64,000 bases of DNA, taken from JAENVU01 sp963765075 (GTDB lineage Bacteria; Actinomycetota; Acidimicrobiia; IMCC26256; JAENVU01). Shown piece by piece: positions 58,062 to 64,000 of this stretch; position 1 is the stretch's first letter, and the number at the start of each line of letters is the position of its first letter. The translations under genes were made by a program, and so were the position numbers. The DNA lies in contig CAVXVA010000008.1 in the NCBI GenBank assembly GCA_963765075.1, positions 806,001 to 870,000 of the forward strand, written 5' to 3'. Under the pieces are notes generated by a model. It saw only the letters and a list, made by a program, of their open reading frames with translations, ran no database searches and had not been told where the DNA came from.

Positions 58062-58908
58062 GTGGGGTACGAGTGTTTCGACGTCGAGGTGAGCGACCGG
58101 GTCGCGCACGTCCGGATGAACCGGCCCGAGAAACGCAACTCGATGATCGCGGCGTTTTGGCGTGAACTGCCCGAGATCGTCGACGGATTCTCCGCGTCGG
58201 GCTCGGTGCGGGCGATCGTGGTGTCGAGCACCGGTCCGCATTTCTGTTCGGGGATGGACCTCGAGGTGTTCACGAGTAACGACACGCTCGGCGCGGGTGG
58301 TGGGCACAGCCACCGGAGTCGGGGCAACGAGCGGTTCCGCAGCACCGCGATGCGGCTGCAGGAGACGTTCACGTGCCTGGAACGATCGCGAGTTCCGGTG
58401 CTTGCCGCGATCCAGGGCGGGTGTGTTGGCGGGGGAGTCGATCTGGTCTGCGCGGCCGACATGCGGTACGCGACCGAATCGACCTTCTTCTCGATCGCCG
58501 AGATCGACATCGGCATGACTGCCGATGTCGGCACGCTGCAACGGATGCCGAAGCTCGTGCCCGAAGGCATCGTGCGCGAACTCGCGTATACCGGCCGGCG
58601 CTGGACCGCGACCGAGGCGCAGGCCGCAGGGTTTGTCAACGCGATCTTCGCTGACCACGACACGCTGGTCGCCGGGGTGTTGGACATCGCCGCCCGCATC
58701 GCGACGAAGAGCCCGATGGCCGATTTGGGGTTCCAAACAGGCGATGAATTTCACCCGCGACCACCGGGTCGACGACGGTCTGGAGTTCATCGCGAACTGG
58801 AATGCTGCGATGTTCGACACCGACGACATGGCCGAGGCGTTCCGGGCCAAGTCCGAAGGCCGCGCCGCGGAATTTCCCGACCTCCTCCCGTTGAGCGACG
58901 GCCTCTGA
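58062..58908 (+). CDS. Enoyl-CoA hydratase/isomerase, with an apparent frameshift near 58724
   Basis: GTG 58062 begins YECFDVEVSDRVAHVRMNRP, and crotonase features follow: VVSSTGPHFCSGMDLEVF, LAAIQGGCVGGGVDLVCAAD (oxyanion hole and acyl pocket) and EIDIGMTADVGTLQRMPKLV. After KSPMADLG the frame is lost; the next frame carries SKQAMNFTRDHRVDDGLEFI and AMFDTDDMAEAFRAK to TGA 58908. Deleting one base in 58722-58726 gives SPMA-x-WGSKQAMNFTRDH, the expected family ending. As sequenced the protein would end differently at 58934. Confidence 0.85.
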
Positions 58909-58934
58909 GGAGAGGTCGAGGAACGAGATCGTGA

Positions 58935-59324
58935 TTTGCCTCATCCGTTTCGGCGCCGAGAACGAACCAGGGCTGTGGTGCGCCCAATCGAACCTTCCCA
59001 ACCCGGGGCCGTGCCGCGGCCGGATTCGGACCGGCCTAGTACGTCCCCAAAGACGCCGACGCGCGTGCGGAACTCCACGAGCTTCAGCACGCCGTGGCGT
59101 GGCTGGGCCATGCCTCGCGGCCGTCGCGGCGGCGACCGCGCTGCCCCTGGCACCCGCCGGCCACATCTACCAGCTCTGGGCCCAACCATCGCAGGACACC
59201 GAGATGCGTTCTGCGGGCCTGCTCAGCGCCATCTTCTGACGGTCCCTACGCGTGACCGTCGGTGGTGGAAGTCACCGCGCCGAGGAAGGCATCGATTTCG
59301 TCGCACCGAGGTGATCTGACCCTG
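58935..59324. other. Intergenic stretch with no confident gene
   Basis: About 390 bases between the hydratase and the TIGR03086 gene. Plus-strand frames give scraps such as APAGHIYQLWAQPSQDTEMR but no consistent protein. On the minus strand a tail DEIDAFLGAVTSTTDGHA ends at 59246; it resembles the tail DELAAFLGRTV of the neighbouring TIGR03086 gene, perhaps a decayed copy. No promoter or RNA is called. Confidence 0.35.
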
Positions 59325-59364
59325 CCGGCGTCGGACCGATCGCAGTGGATCGGCCCGACGCCGG
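59325..59364 (-). terminator. Long hairpin after the TIGR03086 gene
   Basis: CCGGCGTCGGACCGATC (59325-59341) pairs with GATCGGCCCGACGCCGG (59348-59364): 17 bp with one mismatch that becomes a G-T wobble on the minus strand, 6-base loop. It begins 8 bases after the stop of the minus-strand gene. Confidence 0.75.
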
Positions 59365-59371
59365 TCGGGTC

Positions 59372-59926
59372 TCAGACGGTGCGGCCGAGGAAGGCGGCGA
59401 GTTCGTCGGCGTGACTGGCGCCGGCGGGAGCCGACTTCTCAGGCCCGAAGATGTTGCCCTCTTCGGACCGGAATCCCGGTTGGATCGACATCTTGGCGCC
59501 GGCCAGCAGCTGGCTGGCGAGTTCCGGCTCGAGGTCGGTGTTCTGGCCGGTTGCTTTGGCGAGGTCCCAGCCGTGGGTGAACGTGTCGGTGGCGGCCAGG
59601 CCGGCCCACGCCGCGCCCGGCATCTGACCGAAGGGGAGCGTCAGCGTCTTCTCCATCACCCCATCACCTGCGAATGCCTGGACACACCGAGCGGAGGCCG
59701 TGTCGAACTCGGCCACGAAGTCGCCGGCGGAGTAGTCGGTCTCGCCCGCCGGTGGAGTGCCGAGGACGCCGGCCTCGAAGAAGTACTGGCCGCCGACGAT
59801 GTGGTTGATCAGGTCGCTGACCTTCCAGGTTGCGCACGGGGTCTGCTCGCCGAGTTGGTCGGCCGAGACGCCGGCCAACACGGCGCGGGTCGATGCAATG
59901 GCTTGGTCGAGTGGTGAATCGGGCAT
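59372..59926 (-). CDS. TIGR03086 family (DinB/mycothiol-dependent-type) protein
   Basis: 184 residues from ATG 59926, preceded by AAGGAGT. The fold is a DinB-like four-helix bundle with SADQLGEQTPCATWKVSDLI, INHIVGGQYFFEAG and TDTFTHGWDLAKATG. The two His motifs are the metal site of maleylpyruvate isomerase-like proteins. Members often work with mycothiol or have unknown function. It follows a YCII protein and an ArsR regulator on the same strand. Confidence 0.88.
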   Translation of the reverse strand: MPDSPLDQAIASTRAVLAGVSADQLGEQTPCATWKVSDLINHIVGGQYFFEAGVLGTPPAGETDYSAGDFVAEFDTASARCVQAFAGDGVMEKTLTLPFGQMPGAAWAGLAATDTFTHGWDLAKATGQNTDLEPELASQLLAGAKMSIQPGFRSEEGNIFGPEKSAPAGASHADELAAFLGRTV

Positions 59927-59937
59927 GGTGACTCCTT

Positions 59938-59977
59938 CAAGTTGGTGTTCGGGCAAGTTGGTGTTCGGGCAAGTTGG
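59938..59977. repeat. 16-bp tandem repeat, 2.5 copies
   Basis: CAAGTTGGTGTTCGGG occurs at 59938-59953 and again at 59954-59969, followed by a partial third copy CAAGTTGG at 59970-59977. It lies between the YCII stop (60012) and the TIGR03086 start (59926), immediately upstream of the ribosome binding site. Confidence 0.85.
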
Positions 59978-60011
59978 GTATTCAGGTCGTGCATTTTGGT
60001 GGGAGAGGGAA

Positions 60012-60299
60012 CTACATGGGAAGGGCTTCGTAGATCCGGACCCGATGAGCGGGGCAGCCGGCGAGCAGCGCCTCGGCATCGTCGAGGCTCTCGGCCGCGA
60101 CGATGGTGTAACCCGCCGCGGGGTCGTGATCAGCTGTGAGTTCGCGTGTTCCCGCCGCCGTGAGTTCGCGCCCGGACCCGAACGGATTGCCGCTGTCGAT
60201 CAGGTTGGGTCCCACGCCTGCGAACCAGGCCTCCCATTGGGCGTGGACATCGCCCGAGGGTTCGGCGACGTCGGCAAAGAGATAGACGAACTTCTTCAC
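60012..60299 (-). CDS. YCII-related protein
   Basis: 95 residues from GTG 60299 with AGGAG about 7 bases upstream. The ferredoxin-like fold is seen in KKFVYLFADVAEPSGDVHAQ at the N-terminus and GYTIVAAESLDDAEALLAGC near residue 70. YCII proteins are small enzymes or binding proteins; no function can be assigned. It starts just after the ArsR stop (60302) and would be translated with it. Confidence 0.85.
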   Translation of the reverse strand: MKKFVYLFADVAEPSGDVHAQWEAWFAGVGPNLIDSGNPFGSGRELTAAGTRELTADHDPAAGYTIVAAESLDDAEALLAGCPAHRVRIYEALPM

Positions 60300-60301
60300 G
60301 A

Positions 60302-60655
60302 TCACTCCTGGGTCGATGGCTCGGCGGCGCGTCCGAGCTGGGTGGCATAGTTCTCGAGCGACTCGTCCGCAGACCCCCAATAGGCGTGGTACTGGCCGAG
60401 CCAGTCTTGGAGCGCACGGAGCGAACTCCGGTCGAGGGTGAGGACGTTGGTGCGGCCGACCTTGCGTCGTCGGACCATACCGGCGGATTCCAGGATGGCG
60501 ATGTGCTTGTTGATGGCCGGCAGCGACAAGCCCCGGACTGCCGCCAGCTGGCTGATCGAGTACGGCTGGAGCCCCAGGAGGTAGACGAACGCCCGGCGAT
60601 GGGGGTTGGCGAGCGCTGCGAACACGCGGTCCAGATCCTTGGGAATGTCAGGCAT
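60302..60655 (-). CDS. ArsR-family winged-helix regulator
   Basis: 117 residues from ATG 60655 (MPDIPKDLDRVFAALANPHR). The helix-turn-helix is SISQLAAVRGLSLPAINKHI, AILESAGMVRRRKVGRTNVL, as in ArsR regulators lacking metal-binding cysteines. First gene of the ArsR-YCII-TIGR03086 operon. A 7-bp dyad lies upstream of the start. Confidence 0.9.
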   Translation of the reverse strand: MPDIPKDLDRVFAALANPHRRAFVYLLGLQPYSISQLAAVRGLSLPAINKHIAILESAGMVRRRKVGRTNVLTLDRSSLRALQDWLGQYHAYWGSADESLENYATQLGRAAEPSTQE

Positions 60656-60682
60656 TGAGGCCGGCTGACGGTCGACGACCAA

Positions 60683-60702
60683 GCTTCACTTCTGGGTGAA
60701 GC
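60683..60702. promoter_or_regulatory. ArsR operator-like dyad
   Basis: GCTTCAC-N6-GTGAAGC, a perfect 7-bp inverted repeat, lies 28-47 bases upstream of the ArsR start. Its position suggests autoregulation of the operon. Confidence 0.6.
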
Positions 60703-60755
60703 ATAGGGGAGCGGTCGAGCCGACGCAAGATGGAATCGGACGCGGACGGCGAAGA

Positions 60756-61748
60756 CTATGTGGACATCTCGGGGTCGAGCTGGGCATCGCGCTCGGACCA
60801 CTGGCAATCGAGCCACGCCGGGAACTCTTCGCCTCGGGGGATCTCGGTGGCCGCGACTCGAGTGAGCGACACTCGCACCGGGCCCTCGAGTGGGAGCCTC
60901 GTGGGGGCGTCGGCGAGGCGGGCGAGCGCCTCGAAGCCGGTGTGCATGAGGAAGACCATGTCGGCGTCCGGCACGCCGAGACGCAGAGCCGCGGTACCGC
61001 CCGGTCGGACGGGAACGAGATGATGGAGCGAGCGAACTCGAGCCCACCGTTCGGGATCCCGTTCGCCGATCGTCGTCATGGCCCGCTCCCGTCGTGCCGC
61101 CGACGCCACTCCGCCTTCGGGGAAGATCACCACGGCGTCGTGTTCCGTGAGATCGTCGGCCAGGTGGCGGATGGCGCGCAGTTCCGGATCGTTGTTCGTC
61201 GGGTCGCGATCGACGAAATGATTCGGGAGTCGAGATCCGACGATGTCGAGACAGGGATCGGCGAGGAGTTCCGACATCAGCACGTATCGCGGTCGCATCC
61301 CGACCTGCCCGAGCAACCAAGCGGGAATGAGTGCGTCGGCGATGCTCACGTGCCGCGCGCACACGATCACCGGTCCCGGAGACAGGTGCTCGAGTCCCGT
61401 GATCTGGATGTCGAGGTTCGCCGTCACCTCCAGGAGGTTGACGAGGCGGCGAGCCCACCACCGCTGCAGCGCGTAGTGAAGCTCACGATCGTCACCCCGC
61501 CCGGCGAGCCACAAGGCAGTCGACGCCCCGACGCCGATCGATTCGAGGGATGACCAGCCAAATGCCGTGGCCAAGGTCCGGAGGCGTCGGAGGTTGCGAT
61601 CGCCCGCAAGGAGGTCGAGCGCGAACGCGCCGGGCGCCACCACGCCCGAAGTCGCGCCGAGGACCGTCGCAGTGAGTCCGACGGCGGGAACCGTCAGCGC
61701 GCGGCGCAGGTTCGGTCGGCGGAACCAGCCAGACGTTGTCAGAGCCAC
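60756..61748 (-). CDS. 1-acylglycerol-3-phosphate acyltransferase-like (PlsC family)
   Basis: 330 residues from GTG 61748. The acyltransferase motifs are VIVCARHVSIADALIPAWLL near residue 130 (H-x4-D as His-Val-Ser-Ile-Ala-Asp) and VVIFPEGGVASAA near 207. Two hydrophobic segments precede them. It would acylate a lipid precursor at the membrane. The C-terminal part (LHHLVPVRPGGTAALRLGVP) is typical of actinobacterial members. Divergent from the photolyase with an 84-base gap. Confidence 0.85.
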   Translation of the reverse strand: MALTTSGWFRRPNLRRALTVPAVGLTATVLGATSGVVAPGAFALDLLAGDRNLRRLRTLATAFGWSSLESIGVGASTALWLAGRGDDRELHYALQRWWARRLVNLLEVTANLDIQITGLEHLSPGPVIVCARHVSIADALIPAWLLGQVGMRPRYVLMSELLADPCLDIVGSRLPNHFVDRDPTNNDPELRAIRHLADDLTEHDAVVIFPEGGVASAARRERAMTTIGERDPERWARVRSLHHLVPVRPGGTAALRLGVPDADMVFLMHTGFEALARLADAPTRLPLEGPVRVSLTRVAATEIPRGEEFPAWLDCQWSERDAQLDPEMST

Positions 61749-61832
61749 ACGGGCACGTTACCGACGTCGATCGTCGCCCGTCCCGCGGCACCCGGGTTCG
61801 CCTTGGCGCCGCCGGTCGACGATCCTGGCGGT

Positions 61833-63206
61833 ATGAGTCGAGCGATCGTGTGGTTCCGGCGGGACCTCTCCCTGGACGACAACCATGCCTGGTCGATCGC
61901 GACCCGAGACCATTCCGAAGTCGTCCCCGTTCTCGTCCTGGACCCGCGCGTCCTCGGCGGTGCCGGACCGTTCCGCCGGGCGCAGTACCTCGCGTCGGTC
62001 AGTGCGTTCGGCCGGGAAATCTCTGATGCGGGCGGCCGGTTGACCGTCGTATCGGGTGATCCGACGGTCGTCATCCCTGATCTGGCGCGCGAGGTCGGTG
62101 CAGATTCGGTCGCGTGGAATCGGGACGTGACCCGGTTTGCTCGCGACCGCGACGCCGTGACCGCCGAGCGACTGGATGGTCATGGAGTTGCCGTCGACGG
62201 TTCGTGGTCGACCTTGGTGCATCCGCCCGGCTCGGTGCTGACGACCGCTGGTGCGGTGTCGCGCGTCTTCACTCCGTTCTATCGGCGGTGGTCCGAGCGG
62301 CCGCTGGTCGACCGCGCGATGCCGGGCCCGGCGACGATCGCCGCCGTGGAACGGGAGAAGATCCCGACCCATCCGGACCCACCGCATCCGGCCGGTGCGC
62401 GCGCCGCGCACGATCGGCTCGACGAGTTTCAGGACCGAGTCGACGAGTACGAAGACACACGCGACCGGCCCGATCTCGATCTGACCTCGAGGCTGTCGGC
62501 GGATCTGCGCTTCGGCGTGATCTCGCCCCGAGCCGTGGTGCGAGCGATCGGTGACGCGACGCCGGGACGACGCGCGTTCGTTCGGCAACTCGCATGGCGA
62601 GATTGGTATGCGCATCTGTGGGCGGCCAACCCGGATCTGGTCGATCACTGTCAGCAGCCGGCATACGAGCAGATCCCCTGGAATGACGACCCCGCCGACC
62701 TGGCGGCCTGGATCGACGGGAGTACGGGGTATCCGATCGTCGATGCGGCGATGCGCGAACTGGCAACGACCGGTTGGATGCACAACCGGTTACGGATGGT
62801 CGTCGCATCGTTCCTGGTCAAGGACTTGCTGGTCGATTGGCGCCACGGGGAGCGCCATTTCCGACGCCTGCTCACCGACGGTGACGTGCCCCAGAACGCG
62901 GGCAACTGGCAGTGGTGCGCGGGGACCGGTCCCGACGCGGCGCCCTACTTCCGGGTGATGAATCCGATCGCCCAAGCCCGTCGCTGGGACCCCGATGGCG
63001 ACTACGTCCGCCGGTGGGTCCCCGAACTGGCCCAGATACCGGGGCGGGCCGTCCATGAGCCGTGGGAACTCGGCCCGTTGGAACTGGCCGCGGCAGGGGT
63101 GGTGCTCGGCACGACGTACCCGGAGCCGATCGTCGAACACCGCGCGGCCCGCACGCGGGCTCTCGCCGCCTACGGCGCCGCGCGTGCGGGGAACGAGCGG
63201 CCCTGA
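61833..63206 (+). CDS. phr: Deoxyribodipyrimidine photolyase (DNA photolyase)
   Basis: 457 residues from ATG 61833 (MSRAIVWFRRDLSLDDNHAW). The N-terminal alpha/beta antenna domain is followed by the FAD-binding helical domain with LRFGVISPRAVV near residue 225, FVRQLAWRDWYAHLWAANPD near 250, TGYPIVDAAMRELATTGWMH near 315 and NRLRMVVASFLVKDLLVDWR near 335. This is a class I CPD photolyase that repairs UV dimers with blue light. The 3' end overlaps the convergent gene by 37 bases. Confidence 0.95.
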   Translation: MSRAIVWFRRDLSLDDNHAWSIATRDHSEVVPVLVLDPRVLGGAGPFRRAQYLASVSAFGREISDAGGRLTVVSGDPTVVIPDLAREVGADSVAWNRDVTRFARDRDAVTAERLDGHGVAVDGSWSTLVHPPGSVLTTAGAVSRVFTPFYRRWSERPLVDRAMPGPATIAAVEREKIPTHPDPPHPAGARAAHDRLDEFQDRVDEYEDTRDRPDLDLTSRLSADLRFGVISPRAVVRAIGDATPGRRAFVRQLAWRDWYAHLWAANPDLVDHCQQPAYEQIPWNDDPADLAAWIDGSTGYPIVDAAMRELATTGWMHNRLRMVVASFLVKDLLVDWRHGERHFRRLLTDGDVPQNAGNWQWCAGTGPDAAPYFRVMNPIAQARRWDPDGDYVRRWVPELAQIPGRAVHEPWELGPLELAAAGVVLGTTYPEPIVEHRAARTRALAAYGAARAGNERP

Positions 63207-64000
63207 TCGCGTAGGTCGATCACGACCTTGGGTCGGGACGAGAGCACGACGTCGAGGCCGAGCGCGTCGGCCGAGCGGGCCCGCGGTCGGTTCCACCACG
63301 ACGAGTCGACGACGACGTATCGCACGCGCTCGCGTCGGAGCTCGGCGACGGTCGCCCGGCTCGGGAACGTCTTCATCCGGTTGATGAGCGCAGCGTGGCC
63401 GACGGGGAAGAACCCGGTGTACCCGTTGACCAGCGGGTGGCCGTGGTCGAGGCTCTGCAGCATCGCGCGGGTCGTCGGCTCGAAGTCGACCACGGATGGC
63501 CCCGCAGCCATGGGCAGCATGAGCACTCCGTCTCCGGGGCGGCGCGCGAGATAGCTGATCCACCGGCGATCCTGCGGTGGGGCCGGGACAATCGGTCCGC
63601 TCCCGAGGTCGGTGGTGACCAGGACCCCCACCACCGCGGCGACTGCGATCACGGGCCCGAGTCGTGACCGTCGGTGCCAGACCCAATCGAGGGTGTGCGC
63701 CCCGAGCGCAACGAGTACCAGCTGGGCGACCGCAGTCGCGCGGTACGGGGAGCGCAGCTGCGCGAAGACCTCGAAACGATCGACCAACCACGAGTACGGC
63801 CGCACGCCGAGCACACTCAAGCGCGTCCCGAGCGCGATCAGCGTGGTGACGACCCCGAGCCCGATGAGGAAGTGGGTGGAACGGCGCCGACGGGCGATGA
63901 CGGCGCCCAGGACGCCGAGTGCCACGAGGATGGTTCCCGGCCAGTGCCGGCCGCCGGGGGCGAGTTCGTGCCAGGACGCCGACCCGCTGCGGATCGTGTC
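63170..64000 (-). CDS. Multi-pass membrane protein, 5' truncated by the window end
   Basis: The open frame reaches base 64000 without a start, so the N-terminal part is outside. The visible 276 residues contain about five membrane spans (VALGVLGAVIARR, LIGLGVVTTLIALGT, VAQLVLVALGAHTL, VIAVAAVVGVLVTT) and a C-terminal domain with GVLMLPMAAGPSVVDFEPTT and YVVVDSSWWNRPRARSA. It resembles the C-terminal half of the membrane protein at 41163-42974, so both belong to the same GT-C/YfhO-like type. Convergent with the photolyase. Confidence 0.75.
   Translation of the reverse strand, partial: DTIRSGSASWHELAPGGRHWPGTILVALGVLGAVIARRRRSTHFLIGLGVVTTLIALGTRLSVLGVRPYSWLVDRFEVFAQLRSPYRATAVAQLVLVALGAHTLDWVWHRRSRLGPVIAVAAVVGVLVTTDLGSGPIVPAPPQDRRWISYLARRPGDGVLMLPMAAGPSVVDFEPTTRAMLQSLDHGHPLVNGYTGFFPVGHAALINRMKTFPSRATVAELRRERVRYVVVDSSWWNRPRARSADALGLDVVLSSRPKVVIDLRDQGRSFPARAAP

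Noticed and set aside
57009..58850. 613-codon antisense frame opposite thiolase and hydratase
   Set aside because: No recognisable domains and it ignores both well-supported plus-strand genes.
58931..59239. Plus-strand ORF ending QPSQDTEMRSAGLLSAIF
   Set aside because: The end looks protein-like (faintly anti-sigma-like HIYQLW) but the front is Arg/Pro-rich and no family fits.

Overview
This is a 64 kb stretch of a high-GC chromosome with short intergenic gaps and many ATGA/GTGA start-stop overlaps. Gene content points to Actinomycetota: a DUF5317 protein, a deazaflavin (F420)-type nitroreductase, a TIGR03086 protein, a monomeric isocitrate dehydrogenase, a MmyB-type XRE relic and a mycobacterial-style group 3b hydrogenase. 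An Acidimicrobiia-like soil or freshwater lineage is my best guess; there is no rRNA to prove it.

Layout. 0.1-6.8 kb: a putative copper-radical oxidase lipoprotein divergent from a dienelactone-hydrolase-like lipoprotein, an endonuclease/exonuclease/phosphatase protein that runs into an initiator tRNA gene, and membrane proteins. 7.0-16.8 kb: a compact operon for a soluble group 3b [NiFe] hydrogenase (beta, cNMP-domain protein, gamma, delta, alpha) followed by maturation genes (a protease fused to HypF, then HypC, HypD, HypE; no HypA or HypB). 16.8-19.6 kb: DUF5317 and a frameshifted GGDEF-EAL protein. 19.6-20.0 kb: two unannotated tandem small ORFs with good ribosome binding sites and a strong hairpin. 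20.3-28.2 kb: an Hsp20 fragment, a GT4 glycosyltransferase, a glycogen-debranching-type enzyme, a zinc-ribbon protein, a tandem universal stress protein and a HAD-GH65 protein. 28-41 kb: housekeeping and xenobiotic-type enzymes (epoxide hydrolase, isocitrate dehydrogenase, deazaflavin nitroreductase, AlkZ-like, DM13, GST, two P450s) with small regulators. 41-46 kb: two large multi-TM proteins and LtrA. 46-53 kb: MtfA-like peptidase, fatty-acid desaturase with a TetR regulator, an acyl-CoA dehydrogenase/phosphotransferase/oxidoreductase operon and a Crp-type regulator. 53-64 kb: sulfatase, HPF-like protein, nitroreductase, thiolase, enoyl-CoA hydratase, an ArsR-YCII-TIGR03086 operon, an acyltransferase, a photolyase and a membrane protein cut by the window end.

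The most interesting signal is regulatory. Four sites resembling the mycobacterial DosR/DevR box (core GGGAC-YTTY-GGCCC-T) lie upstream of the hydrogenase operon, between the GT4 and debranching genes, upstream of the zinc-ribbon gene and upstream of the HAD-GH65/stress-protein operon. With the Hsp20 fragment, this looks like a dormancy/hypoxia-type regulon joining hydrogen metabolism to storage-carbohydrate turnover and stress proteins.

Caution: five genes (hydrogenase protease, GGDEF-EAL, HAD-GH65, sulfatase, enoyl-CoA hydratase) are each split by what looks like one extra base. This pattern suggests assembly indels at least as much as real gene decay. Three genuine-looking relics (Hsp20, XRE/MmyB, cNMP domain) are separate from these.
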